Origin: CBDDHT01 sp965227905
Lineage (GTDB): Bacteria; Pseudomonadota; Alphaproteobacteria; Rhizobiales; Methyloligellaceae
NCBI GenBank assembly: GCA_965227905.1
Contig: OZ245780.1
Coordinates: 5,952,001-6,016,000, forward strand
Direction: 5' to 3'
Length of the DNA: 64,000 nucleotides
Part shown: one piece after another, positions 52,134 to 61,360 of the stretch
Layout of the letters: every line of letters begins with the position of its first letter
Position numbering within the stretch: position 1 is the stretch's first letter
The notes under the pieces: generated by a model
Database searches by the model: none
What the model saw: the letters and a program-made list of their open reading frames with translations, nothing else
Told to the model about the DNA's origin: nothing
Position numbers and translations under genes: made by a program

Positions 52134-53627
52134 ATGTCCCTAGCTATGCCAAAGCCGGAAGAAGAGATACTTGCCAACCGTACCCGGTTGATCGAGCGGC
52201 TCCGGGAGATTTTGCCAGACGACAATGTGATCGACGATGACGCTGCGTTAAAGGCCTATGAGTGCGATGCTCTGACCATGTATCGTCAACTGCCGCTTGT
52301 CGTGGCCTTGCCCGAGACTGTGCCGCAGGTTTCCGAGATTATGGCGCTGGCTGCGGAAATGAACGTGAAGATCGTTCCGCGTGGCGCAGGCACATCGCTT
52401 TCTGGCGGATCGCTGCCGCTGGGCGATGGCATTCTGCTCGGCATGGGCAAATTCAATCGGGTTCTCGAAGTTGATTTTCCCAATCGATGTGCCAGGGTTC
52501 AGCCTGGCGTAACGAATCTGGCCATTACCCACGCCGTACAACATCAGGGCTTCTACTACGCACCGGATCCGTCTTCGCAGATTGCCTGTTCCATTGGCGG
52601 CAATGTGGGCGAGAATGCCGGCGGCGTGCATTGCCTGAAGTACGGGCTGACAACAAACAATATCCTCGGCCTCGAAATCGTTCTCATGGGCGGTGAGATC
52701 ATCCACCTGGGCGGCAAGCATCTCGACTCCGAACTCTACGATCTGATGGGTCTGATGACGGGCTCGGAGGGACTGCTTGGTGTCATTACCGAGGTTACAG
52801 TTCGCATCCTGCAGAAGCCGCAAACGGCGCGCGGCGTGCTTGTCGGATTTCCGTCCGTCGCCGCAGGGGCAGAGTGCGTGGCTGCCGTGATCGGTGCCGG
52901 CATTATTCCGGGCGGCATGGAGATGATGGACAATCTGGCGCTGGTTGCGACAGACGACTTTCAGCCATGCGGTTATCCGCGCGATGCAGAGAGCCTGCTG
53001 GTTGTAGAACTCGATGGCACACAGTCCGAAGTGGATCATCTGATCGAGCGCGTTTCCGAAATCGCCAAGGATGTCGGTGCCACGACCATCAAGGTCTCGC
53101 AGTCGGAAGAAGAACGATTGCAGTTCTGGGCGGGGCGCAAGAACGCCTTTCCGGCTGTCGGAGCGATTGGACCTGACTATCTTTGCATGGACGGCACAAT
53201 CCCCCGCGGTCAGCTTGCCCATGTCCTGACCGAGATGCAGGAGATGGGCAAACGACATGGTCTGCGGGTCGCCAATGTCTTCCATGCCGGCGATGGCAAT
53301 CTGCACCCCTTGATCCTGTACGATGCGAACAAGCCCGGCGATATCGAGAAGGCCGAAGCTTTCGGAGCCGATATCCTAAAACTCTGTGTCGCGGTTGGCG
53401 GCGTGCTCACTGGCGAACACGGCGTTGGCGTCGAGAAACGCGACCTCATGCCGGAGATGTTCTCAGAGGCCGATCTTGAGCAGCAACAGCGCGTCAAATG
53501 CGCCTTCGACCCGAACCACCGATTGAATCCAGGCAAAGTCTTCCCGACGCTGCATCGCTGCGCCGAACTCGGCAAGATGCATGTGCATCGGGGCAAATTG
53601 CCGTTCCCCGACATCCCCCGCTTCTGA
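52134..53627 (+). CDS. glcD: Glycolate oxidase subunit GlcD (FAD-linked)
   Basis: 497-residue VAO/PCMH flavoprotein. The FAD domain has PLVVALPETVPQVSEIMALA, VPRGAGTSLSGGSLP, PDPSSQIACSIGGNVGENAGGVHCLKYGLT and TGSEGLLGVITEVTVRIL. The C-terminal domain has GNLHPLILYD (His residues at the substrate site), GGVLTGEHGVGVEKRDLM and FDPNHRLNPGKVFP. With GlcE and GlcF it oxidises glycolate (also D-lactate) to glyoxylate at the membrane. ATG 52134 has GGAG 8-9 nt upstream; ATG 52146 is possible. glcE begins 10 bp after its stop. Confidence 0.95.
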   Translation: MSLAMPKPEEEILANRTRLIERLREILPDDNVIDDDAALKAYECDALTMYRQLPLVVALPETVPQVSEIMALAAEMNVKIVPRGAGTSLSGGSLPLGDGILLGMGKFNRVLEVDFPNRCARVQPGVTNLAITHAVQHQGFYYAPDPSSQIACSIGGNVGENAGGVHCLKYGLTTNNILGLEIVLMGGEIIHLGGKHLDSELYDLMGLMTGSEGLLGVITEVTVRILQKPQTARGVLVGFPSVAAGAECVAAVIGAGIIPGGMEMMDNLALVATDDFQPCGYPRDAESLLVVELDGTQSEVDHLIERVSEIAKDVGATTIKVSQSEEERLQFWAGRKNAFPAVGAIGPDYLCMDGTIPRGQLAHVLTEMQEMGKRHGLRVANVFHAGDGNLHPLILYDANKPGDIEKAEAFGADILKLCVAVGGVLTGEHGVGVEKRDLMPEMFSEADLEQQQRVKCAFDPNHRLNPGKVFPTLHRCAELGKMHVHRGKLPFPDIPRF

Positions 53628-53637
53628 GTCCTCATCC

Positions 53638-54861
53638 ATGGAACGTTTCGAACCGAGAGACCAGAAAGACGTCATCGAGCTTGTCACCGCTGCCGTTGCC
53701 AACGAGCAACCGATGGAGGTCATGGGCACGCGCAGCAGGGCGGGTTTGGGCCGCCCACTTGAGCTCGCACACGGCCTGTCGACCACAGGCCTTAACGGTG
53801 TCTCCCTGTATGAGCCGTCCGAACTCGTGCTGACAGCGGGGGCCGGCACACCAATGCAGCAGATTGTCGATCTGCTCAACCAGAACGGCCAGGCACTGGC
53901 GTTCGAGCCAACAGACTACGGACCGCTTTTCGGCGCCGAACGAGGCGACGGGACGATTGGCGGCACGATCGCGGTCAATGCAGCAGGCCCCCGCCGTATT
54001 AAATCGGGGGCAGCCCGCGATCACCTGCTCGGCTTCCATGCCGTCAGTGGCCGCGCCGAGGCATTCCAATCTGGCGGGCGTGTCATGAAAAACGTCACCG
54101 GTTACGATCTGTCGAAACTCATGACCGGCTCCTATGGAACGCTCGCCGTGCTGACAGAAGTCACGGTCAAGGTCCTCCCGAAGCCTGAAACGGAAGAGAC
54201 GCTTCTCCTGGTTGGGCTTGACGATGATGAAGCTATTGGCGCTATGACCGAGGCTTCCGGGCTGCCCCATGAAGTTTCGAGTTTCTCTCACATTCCGGAG
54301 AATTCCATTGGGGACTATTCCTGCGACGGCGCGCCTGCGGGCAAATCGTTCACGGCGCTCCGGCTTGAGGGCCCCGAAATCTCCGTGGCAAAACGCAAGC
54401 AGGATCTGATCGATCATTTCGGCGATCCCGTTATTGGCAAAGCAACCCTGACACCCGCACAATCTGCATCCTTCTGGGCGGATATTCGCGATGTGGTTCC
54501 GCTGGCAGGTCTCGAAGCGCAGATATGGCGTTTGTCGACCGCACCGACCGAAGGCGCACGTCTGCTGGCTGGCATCCGCGAGCGCGGGGTCCCTGTCGCC
54601 GGTGCCTATTATGATTGGGCCGGCGGGCTGGTCTGGCTGGCGGTTGACGCGGCAACTCACGGACATGCGGAGGCAATTCGCAGCTCAGTTTCTGAAACCG
54701 GAGGGCACGCCACCCTGATTCGAGCAGCGAGCCATGTCCGTATGTCGGTCCCGGTTTTTCATCCGCAGCCCGCTGCGCTCGCGGCTCTGTCCAATCGCGT
54801 AAAGGACGGATTCGATCCCAGCAAGATCCTGAATCCCGGCCGGCTTGTAGAGGTGTCTTAA
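53638..54861 (+). CDS. glcE: Glycolate oxidase subunit GlcE (FAD-binding)
   Basis: 407-residue second flavin subunit. It has a shorter PCMH fold: VMGTRSRAGLGRPLEL, GAGTPMQQIVDLL, GDGTIGGTIAVNAAGPRRIKSGAARDHLLG, MKNVTGYDLSKLMTGSYGTLAVLTEVTVKVLP, ending with the typical FDPSKILNPGRL. The stop TAA overlaps the glcF ATG by 1 bp. It works only in complex with GlcD and GlcF. Confidence 0.95.
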   Translation: MERFEPRDQKDVIELVTAAVANEQPMEVMGTRSRAGLGRPLELAHGLSTTGLNGVSLYEPSELVLTAGAGTPMQQIVDLLNQNGQALAFEPTDYGPLFGAERGDGTIGGTIAVNAAGPRRIKSGAARDHLLGFHAVSGRAEAFQSGGRVMKNVTGYDLSKLMTGSYGTLAVLTEVTVKVLPKPETEETLLLVGLDDDEAIGAMTEASGLPHEVSSFSHIPENSIGDYSCDGAPAGKSFTALRLEGPEISVAKRKQDLIDHFGDPVIGKATLTPAQSASFWADIRDVVPLAGLEAQIWRLSTAPTEGARLLAGIRERGVPVAGAYYDWAGGLVWLAVDAATHGHAEAIRSSVSETGGHATLIRAASHVRMSVPVFHPQPAALAALSNRVKDGFDPSKILNPGRLVEVS

Positions 54862-56162
54862 TGCAAACGCAGTTCACCCTCGAGCAACTCGCCCGTCCCG
54901 ACATGGCGCGGTCGGAAGAAATTTTGCGTAAGTGCGTGCATTGCGGTTTCTGCACGGCGACATGTCCGACATTCCTCCTCCTTGGCGACGAGCTCGATTC
55001 GCCACGAGGCCGCATCTATCTCATGAAGGAGATGCTCGAGAATGACCGACCTGCCGACGAGCGCACTGTCAAGCATGTGGACCGGTGCCTTTCTTGCCTT
55101 TCCTGTATGACAACCTGCCCCTCCTCCGTGCACTACATGCATCTGGTCGATCATGCGCGCGCCCATATCCAGGAGACCTACACCCGGCCACTTCCTGAAC
55201 GCATGCTGCGTCGGATCTTATCTATTGTTCTGCCTCGGCCCTATGTGTTTCGCTTCGCCCTGCTAGGGGCCATGCTGGGGCGCCCATTCAAGCGGCTGAT
55301 GCCAGGCCGGCTCAAAGGTCTTGTCGCCATGGCACCAAGCTTCGTTCCAAGTCCTTCACCCGTCGACCGTCCTCAGGTGTTTCCAGCACAAGGCGAGAGA
55401 CGCATGCGCGTCGCCCTGATGAACGGCTGTGCGCAAAAGGTTCTCGACCCGAAAATCAACGAGGCAACGATCCGACTCCTGACGCGCCATGGAATCGAAG
55501 TGGTCGTTGCAAAGGGATCCGGATGTTGCGGCGCCCTTACCCACCATATGGGTATGACGGATCAGTCCCACGGGACGGCAGCAAAGAACATCCGCGCCTG
55601 GGCCAAGGAGTTTGCCGGTGACGGTCTCGACCGTATCGTTATCAACACCTCCGGCTGCGGTACGACCGTAAAGGACTACGGCTTCATGTTCCGCAACGAT
55701 CCAGAGTATGCGGACGATGCAGCCAAAGTCTCAGACATCGCGCGTGACATCTCCGAGTTGATGGCCGAAATCGGGTTAGAGCCAACAGGCAACGCTCCAA
55801 AACTTCGTGTGGCATACCATTCCGCCTGTTCCATGCAGCATGGCCAGAAAATCACAAAGACGCCGTTCGAATTGCTCTCAAGAGCGGGCTTCGATCCGGT
55901 TCCCGTGCCGGAAAGTCATATCTGTTGCGGGTCTGCTGGCACCTACAATCTGCTACAGCCGGAAATCGCCGGTCAGTTGCAGGAACGCAAAGTTGCCAAT
56001 ATCGAGACGACTGCACCTGATCTCGTTGCAGCGGGAAATATCGGCTGCATTGTGCAGATCGCCAGCGGAACCGAGCTTCCGGTTCTGCATACGGTGGAAT
56101 TGCTGGACTGGGCCACAGGCGGCCCGGTTCCGGAGCTTCTCGAAAAACGGCTTGCGTCCTAA
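54861..56162 (+). CDS. glcF: Glycolate oxidase iron-sulfur subunit GlcF
   Basis: 433 residues. Two [4Fe-4S] ferredoxin motifs, CVHCGFCTATCP and CLSCLSCMTTCP, are followed by two CCG domains (GSGCCGALTHH and SHICCGSAGTYNLLQPE with the preceding Cys partners). It carries electrons from GlcD/E to the quinone pool. Last of the glcDEF operon; the ATG overlaps the glcE stop. glcG and glcC, often linked, are not seen here. Confidence 0.95.
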   Translation: MQTQFTLEQLARPDMARSEEILRKCVHCGFCTATCPTFLLLGDELDSPRGRIYLMKEMLENDRPADERTVKHVDRCLSCLSCMTTCPSSVHYMHLVDHARAHIQETYTRPLPERMLRRILSIVLPRPYVFRFALLGAMLGRPFKRLMPGRLKGLVAMAPSFVPSPSPVDRPQVFPAQGERRMRVALMNGCAQKVLDPKINEATIRLLTRHGIEVVVAKGSGCCGALTHHMGMTDQSHGTAAKNIRAWAKEFAGDGLDRIVINTSGCGTTVKDYGFMFRNDPEYADDAAKVSDIARDISELMAEIGLEPTGNAPKLRVAYHSACSMQHGQKITKTPFELLSRAGFDPVPVPESHICCGSAGTYNLLQPEIAGQLQERKVANIETTAPDLVAAGNIGCIVQIASGTELPVLHTVELLDWATGGPVPELLEKRLAS

Positions 56163-56298
56163 CGGCCATACCCGAAACAGAATCTACGAACAGAATTTCG
56201 CTACATTTTGAGCGACAGATTACCCGGCCAATTTCGTATCAAGAGGTATGCAGCTTCGGCGACGCCTGACTTGGCGCGACCGCTCAGCGGAGGAAGGC

Positions 56299-56988
56299 AT
56301 GTCCGTACATTTGCGTCGATTGGTTTTGGTAGTGCTCGCCATCTGGGTCGTTCCAGCACAGGCATCGGCCCAGAGCTTTAGCTGCCGCGATGCCTTTACG
56401 CCCGACGAAATCCTAATCTGCGAGCGGCCGGGTCTAAAGAAACTCGACCGAGAGCTCCATGCTCTCTTTATCGCAAAGCGCGACGCTGCACCGAGGTTTC
56501 TGCGATACATGATTCGGGAGGAACACGAAGCCTGGCGACGGTCTCGTCATCGCTGCCGGACAAACGCGCGTTGCATCCGGGTTCATTACCGAGCACGCAT
56601 CAGAGAGCTTCAAGCTGTCCTGCGAAGAGGGGCGCAGCCGATTCTGCGAGCCGAGCCCGAAAGGGAGACTACAAGGGATCAGAGCATTGCGCCTGGACGC
56701 GAACCGAACGGCATTAGGGAACCGGAAGTCCGGCCAGGATGCACCGTTTACCGCAATCGGGATTTTCGAGGAGAGAACGCGCATATCGAGCCAAATCTCC
56801 AGCTCGAATTTTTCAGTGGAGGCTGGAACAACGCAATCTCGTCACTTCAAGTCAGTGACGGCTGCGAACTTGTCGCCCACCAGAATTCTCTGTTCCGCGG
56901 TGACAGCATCCGATTTCGTCAGGCTGTTCGATCACTAAATCAGCAATGGAACAATCGCATTTCATCTCTCGAATGCTCATGCAGATGA
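56299..56988 (+). CDS. Secreted LprI-like and beta/gamma-crystallin-like protein
   Basis: 229 residues. The signal peptide is about 1-25 (ending ASAQS). Residues about 28-110 resemble the lysozyme-inhibitor LprI family: SCRDAFTPDEILICERPGLKKLDREL and EAWRRSRHRCRTNARCIRVHYRARIREL with the usual four Cys. Residues about 148-229 look like two beta/gamma-crystallin Greek keys: VYRNRDFRGENAHI then WNNAISSL, and HQNSLFRGDSIRF then WNNRISSL. The (N/D)(N/D)xx(S/T)S calcium motif is intact in both. ATG 56299 follows GGAGGAAGGC. Calcium binding or envelope defence is inference. Confidence 0.75.
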   Translation: MSVHLRRLVLVVLAIWVVPAQASAQSFSCRDAFTPDEILICERPGLKKLDRELHALFIAKRDAAPRFLRYMIREEHEAWRRSRHRCRTNARCIRVHYRARIRELQAVLRRGAQPILRAEPERETTRDQSIAPGREPNGIREPEVRPGCTVYRNRDFRGENAHIEPNLQLEFFSGGWNNAISSLQVSDGCELVAHQNSLFRGDSIRFRQAVRSLNQQWNNRISSLECSCR

Positions 56989-57028
56989 TGGGGTACACAG
57001 CGCGCCGCGGTGATATGAGAAGCCCAGG

Positions 57029-57664
57029 CTAGCGCCACTGCCCGCGCCCTTCGCGCCGGGCCATCTCAAGCGCTGAATCATACGGCTTATCGCTGGCGTC
57101 AAGCGGCTTGGCCCAACCATAGCGCACCAACCACTGATTGATATCCGTGGACGCAACAGTGCATCTTCCGGATACCTCGTTCTCACCAATTCTCGTTAGT
57201 CCTTGGCAGGAAATCGTTCGCCCTCTGATCAAACGGCGCAATGCGCTGCGTCCCGACCGTCCACATGGCCAGCTGTTCTGAGCGTTTTTACAAACGGCCT
57301 CAAGCGAGAGCGGTTCAACTTCGGCAAACCGAATTTTCAGTTTGTCTGCAACGACGGTCCCAGTGTCCTCGACTATGACACGTGAAAAGCGCTGGGTTTC
57401 CGGAATGGCTTTGTCGGCATCTGCCCCAATCCCCCGCCGTGAGGTTTCACGCTCATAGGGCAGCTTCACGCGTCCCGGCGTGGACGAAGATTGCTCTTCA
57501 TTGGCCGTCGGCTCAGGATCGAGCAAAACGGCTTCGACTGCCGGAGACTCGTTCGACTGGCTCACCGCAGTCTCATTGTCCGATTGCGTGATGCGCCATA
57601 TCAGGCCGGCAAACAACGCAAGACCGCCGGTGAGAAAAAAGAGTGCGAGTACAAGCCGCGTCAG
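57029..57664 (-). CDS. Membrane-anchored thermonuclease-like protein, probable CTG start
   Basis: The C-terminal half resembles the small SNase-like proteins of alphaproteobacteria: LKIRFAEVEPLSLEAVCKNAQNSWPCGRSGRSALRRLIRGRTISC, DINQWLVRYGWAKPLDASDKPYDSALEMARREGRGQW. The N-terminus would be a membrane anchor (LVLALFFLTGGLALFAGLIW) if translation starts at CTG 57664, overlapping the previous stop as CTGA. No ATG or GTG is in frame; TTG at 57616 would cut the helix in half. Catalytic Arg/Asp/Glu of staphylococcal nuclease are not all identifiable, so nuclease activity is doubtful. It overlaps the small gene upstream. Confidence 0.7.
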   Translation of the reverse strand: MTRLVLALFFLTGGLALFAGLIWRITQSDNETAVSQSNESPAVEAVLLDPEPTANEEQSSSTPGRVKLPYERETSRRGIGADADKAIPETQRFSRVIVEDTGTVVADKLKIRFAEVEPLSLEAVCKNAQNSWPCGRSGRSALRRLIRGRTISCQGLTRIGENEVSGRCTVASTDINQWLVRYGWAKPLDASDKPYDSALEMARREGRGQWR

Positions 57665-57849
57665 CGCCTGACCTCACATTGCTTCAGGCACGCAAGCGCG
57701 GCATCCATATGCGCCATTGCTGCGTCCATTTTCTTCGGTGCCTGGTCAAGGCTCCTTTGAGCAAGAGCCATCTGATCCGCAGCCTTGTCGCAGAGCGACA
57801 TCAGCTGTGCGATGATTTCGACCCGTTCACTCGTGACTACCATCGTCAT
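57661..57849 (-). CDS. Small helical protein upstream of the thermonuclease-like gene
   Basis: 62 residues, predicted helical, with MTMVVTSERVEIIAQLMSL, LCDKAADQMALAQRSLDQAP and a Met/Ala-rich segment ending CLKQCEVRR. Two C-terminal Cys. No signal or membrane segment. Its stop overlaps the probable CTG start of the next gene, which suggests coupling. Unrecognised family. Confidence 0.55.
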   Translation of the reverse strand: MTMVVTSERVEIIAQLMSLCDKAADQMALAQRSLDQAPKKMDAAMAHMDAALACLKQCEVRR

Positions 57850-58022
57850 CTCCCACGATAGGGATTACACTACCGGCTTGACGCTCAAGCAAGAAAAGGG
57901 CCGAACAGTGGCAATAACAGAATTGAAAGATGCGCGCCTTCGATTTAACGGCGGACTGTGGCGATTCAACAACAGTATGTACGATATCATCCGGTTATTG
58001 GGGATAACTTGCCCGACTGGCC

Positions 58023-58649
58023 TCAGTTTGCTGGCTTCTCGGGCCGAAGAATCACTGCGCGACGGGCTTTGACCTTTCCGTCCTGAATACGCTGCCACAT
58101 GTCCTTGTCAATCAGCCCCTTTATCGTTTTGAGCGGTGCGTTCGCTTTTCGCGTTCTGACAAACTCGAATGTGTCTGGTTGCTCGGAACCGTCATCCCGG
58201 AGAAATGTCAGGATCCACCCCGACTGAAACGATTTCGGATCAGCGCCTGTAATCACCATGCGCTCGGCCTCGCCGACGGCTCTGGCCCCTTCGCCACTTT
58301 CACTGAGATCCTTTTCAAGCGCAAGAATCTGCTCTCCCTGCATCGATAGCTTTTCTTCCAGAGCCTTCCGCGCGCCGAGCTCAGACTGAAGCTGGCGTTC
58401 GATGGCAGCGACTTCAGGCGCCGAAGCGGCCTCCATACCGCCAAAGCCACCAAGCCCTCCCATCGCCAGGCCGCCGACGCCGCCCAATGCTGCTGCCAAC
58501 CCCAGCAGGCCGACAATAAAACCACCCAAACCGAATAGTTGCGTTTCCAGCCAAACGCGACCGATCCAGATCAGCATCATCACGCCAGCCAGCGTGACCA
58601 AACCACGGAGCCCCAGAAGCACCCAGGGGCTGACAATTTCGAAGTCCAT
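58023..58649 (-). CDS. Membrane protein with coiled coil, function unknown
   Basis: 208 residues. Two hydrophobic segments at about 8-30 and 38-62, the second Gly/Leu-rich and followed by a Gly-rich GGLAMGGLGGFGGM stretch. A coiled coil follows at about 77-115 (IERQLQSELGARKALEEKLSMQGEQILALEKDL), then a C-terminal domain with FQSGWILTFLRDDGSEQPDTFEFVRTRK. No family recognised. The ATG at 58649 follows AGGGAATCCG. Probably inner membrane with the coiled coil in the cytoplasm or periplasm. Confidence 0.7.
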   Translation of the reverse strand: MDFEIVSPWVLLGLRGLVTLAGVMMLIWIGRVWLETQLFGLGGFIVGLLGLAAALGGVGGLAMGGLGGFGGMEAASAPEVAAIERQLQSELGARKALEEKLSMQGEQILALEKDLSESGEGARAVGEAERMVITGADPKSFQSGWILTFLRDDGSEQPDTFEFVRTRKANAPLKTIKGLIDKDMWQRIQDGKVKARRAVILRPEKPAN

Positions 58650-58862
58650 CGGATTCCCTTCAATCTTCCACAGCAGACGCCCGCACCAACGCGTCCCTGG
58701 AAGCGAACATATCGATCAAATCGGCAAATTCGTCGAGTCCGCTCGCGTTACTCGCATTCACTATTTTCCGAGATATGGATCACAGTGTGGCCGCCTTCGG
58801 CCTAGGGTCTGATTTGCGGAATTGTCAAACACGCGATTGATCAGTGATTTTATGTGTTTACC

Positions 58863-60134
58863 ATGTTATCTTACATTAAATTAGCCGCAAAACGGTCCAA
58901 AGCCGTGAACCATCTTGTTTTAAATCGCGAAGAAACGCGCGTTCTCGTGAGCCTCGCCGCGGAACCTAAGCCCGCTGGCGACATCGCTCCAGACGTATTG
59001 AGTACGCTGTTTTCATATAATCTGGCCGTAGAACTGATGGGCCATTGCAGAATAACGCCCCGCGGTCAGCTTGAGTTACATCGCCAGCGGTTCCGCAAGA
59101 GTCCCGGTCGCAAAGTTGCAAAAGTCACGCCTTCGAGCCCTCTGTTCTTGCAAGAAGCAGCCTTTGTCCACAATGCGCCGACACGGGCAAAACTGCGCGA
59201 GTTCGTTAGCCGCCGGCGTCAGGAAAGCCGGCTCCCGTTTTTCGGCGCTCCCTGGGCAAATCGTCAGCCTGTGCCGGAAGACGACTTTCCCGACGAAGTC
59301 GACCCGCTGGACATTGAAACGCCGGATAGCACTACCACCGAGTTTACAGATGATGACGACGCGACTGTCGTTGCCGATGACGAACTGACAACAGACGAGT
59401 GTGCAGACGACGAAGCTTCCAAGTCCCGCGACATCATCGGCGAGATCATTGCTGAGTTTCAGATAGACGACACGGTGACCAATGCACCGGATGACAATGA
59501 CGAGAGTGGTGACGACGAAGCGATTCTCGACTTGTCGGAGTCCGCTGTCATTGCCAGTGGCGACAAATCCGATGTCGAAAACGACAACATGTCCGCCATG
59601 CAAGATGAGGAAGTCGCAGACAAGACCTGTGACGACGATGATGCCATTGACGCATTCGTCACAATGGCACTGAAAGATGATTCAGCGAGCGAGCCCGACG
59701 TCGCTCATGAGAATGCCGGCGACGATATTCTCGAACTTTCGCTGGAGGATCTGATCAACCTTCCGCCCGAACCCGGCACGGCATCACGTGTCGATGACCA
59801 TGAAGAAGATGCGTATCAGTTGGCTCTTGATCTTGGCCTGCCGGACGAAGGAGATGAGAACGCCGACTTCGTTCTCGATGGCGGGCCAGCCGACGATCAG
59901 TCGGAGGTGACGGATACTGAGTCGGAGCAAGTGATCGAGGAAGCCGCAGAAACCGAAGGTGACGGTGAAGATGCTCCCTCTGCCGAAGAGGCCGCAGAGA
60001 ATACAGACAACGATATTGGCGACGACAACAAAGTTGTCCAATGGTCTCGTCTGGTCGGGCGACGTCGGGCCCGCGAAATCCCAAAGCCCACCGCCGTTCA
60101 AGCAGGTGACGAGAAAGACGCCGTATCGGACTGA
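58863..60134 (+). CDS. Basic N-terminal domain with a long acidic disordered tail
   Basis: 423 residues. The first 120 are basic and winged-helix-like (LNREETRVLVSLAAEP, then an SYNLAVEL helix and ITPRGQLELHRQRFRK). The remaining 300 are extremely rich in Asp and Glu, with runs such as TDDDDATVVADDELTTDECA, and end in a basic RLVGRRRAREIPK patch. An acidic tail on a DNA-binding-like head suggests a DNA-mimic or chaperone-like role, but nothing is known to me. GTG 58854 is in frame upstream; the ATG start is more ordinary. Confidence 0.75.
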   Translation: MLSYIKLAAKRSKAVNHLVLNREETRVLVSLAAEPKPAGDIAPDVLSTLFSYNLAVELMGHCRITPRGQLELHRQRFRKSPGRKVAKVTPSSPLFLQEAAFVHNAPTRAKLREFVSRRRQESRLPFFGAPWANRQPVPEDDFPDEVDPLDIETPDSTTTEFTDDDDATVVADDELTTDECADDEASKSRDIIGEIIAEFQIDDTVTNAPDDNDESGDDEAILDLSESAVIASGDKSDVENDNMSAMQDEEVADKTCDDDDAIDAFVTMALKDDSASEPDVAHENAGDDILELSLEDLINLPPEPGTASRVDDHEEDAYQLALDLGLPDEGDENADFVLDGGPADDQSEVTDTESEQVIEEAAETEGDGEDAPSAEEAAENTDNDIGDDNKVVQWSRLVGRRRAREIPKPTAVQAGDEKDAVSD

Positions 60135-60188
60135 ACCCGGCCACCACCCGACAAATCGGCTCTCCGGCTCTTACAAAAACTGCGTCCG

Positions 60189-61145
60189 TCAGCCAGCGTT
60201 CAAGACACGGAGCGGCGAACCGCCGCGCCACGCCAGGACATCTTCCACCGCCTCCGGATAGACGATTTCAAAAAACTCCTTCACGACATATCCCGTATGC
60301 CCCGTGAGGACCGCGTTATCGAGCCTGCGCAAAGGATGATCCTTAGGAAGCGGCTCAACATCGAAAACGTCGAGTCCTGCGCCGGCAATCGTGCCTGACT
60401 GGAGCGCAGCGACAAGCGCACTCTCCTTTACGATCGGACCGCGTGATGTGTTGATCAGATAGGCACTCGGCTTCATGAGGGCCAATTCAGCTTCACCGAT
60501 CATCCCGCGTGATCTATCGCTCAACAGCATATGGATTGTCAGGATATCGGATTGCCGGAAGAGCGTTTCCTTATCGACAAGCTGCACGCCCACCTCTGCA
60601 CAGCGGGCCTCATCCAGATTTTCGCTCCATGCAATGACATTCATGTCTAGAAGCTGGCCGAATGCCGCAAGCTTGGCGCCGAGACGCCCGAGACCCAGAA
60701 TACCAAGCGTCTTGCCATTCAGCCCCTCAGCAATCACTTGTTGCCAGCCGCCCTCATGCATCACACGGTTCTCGGTGGATATCTTCTTCGTAACATCCAT
60801 GATCAGGGCCATGGTGTGCTCCGCCGCCGGATAGGCAAGGATCGAAGTGCCACAAACATCGATCCCCCGCGCTCTGGCATGGTCCATGTCGATTGCAAGA
60901 TTCCGCATACCGGTGGTGACCAACAATTTCAGATTGGGCAGACGGTCGATCATGGTTGCGGGAAACGGCGTGCGCTCTCGCATGGCAATCAGAATGTCGA
61001 ACGGCCGCAGAGCATCCGCGACAGCTGCCTCATCGTGCCCAAGGTGGCTGTCAAAGACCGTGATTGCTACTTCCGACCCGAGCGTCTCCCAGTCGGCAGA
61101 AGCCAAGGCCGCATTCTGATAGTCATCAAGTATGGCGAGTTTCAC
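60189..61145 (-). CDS. D-2-hydroxyacid dehydrogenase
   Basis: 318-residue NAD(P)-dependent dehydrogenase. NAD motif LGILGLGRLGAKLAAFG, catalytic Arg in INTSRGPIV, Glu in LDVFDVEPLP and His in LTGHTGYV (HTG in place of the usual HIG/HxA). Probably reduces glyoxylate or hydroxypyruvate, which would fit the glycolate and glycerate genes 5-10 kb away (inference). GTG start at 61145 has a GAGG 7 nt upstream; the longer frame has poor protein character. Confidence 0.88.
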   Translation of the reverse strand: MKLAILDDYQNAALASADWETLGSEVAITVFDSHLGHDEAAVADALRPFDILIAMRERTPFPATMIDRLPNLKLLVTTGMRNLAIDMDHARARGIDVCGTSILAYPAAEHTMALIMDVTKKISTENRVMHEGGWQQVIAEGLNGKTLGILGLGRLGAKLAAFGQLLDMNVIAWSENLDEARCAEVGVQLVDKETLFRQSDILTIHMLLSDRSRGMIGEAELALMKPSAYLINTSRGPIVKESALVAALQSGTIAGAGLDVFDVEPLPKDHPLRRLDNAVLTGHTGYVVKEFFEIVYPEAVEDVLAWRGGSPLRVLNAG

Positions 61146-61360
61146 TTTGCACCTCGTAGCTGTTACCGGGCCAACATATTTGGGCTTCGGAGCGTCTTGA
61201 AGGACTTCTGTGAGAAACACAAGCTGGGGGGTCCAAAGCGGACGAATCAATGTGATGTCACGAGCCAGTCCTCTAAAAGTTTATTAATTTTATCGTGTTA
61301 GACCGATCATGCGAAAAGCGTTTTAAACACAAAGAACACGCACGCATGGAGGCGTCTCTC

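Noticed and set aside
52248..53306. 352-codon minus-strand open frame
   Set aside because: Antisense to glcD; no protein-like features.
53632..54666. 344-codon minus-strand open frame
   Set aside because: Antisense to glcE; glcE is clearly the real gene.
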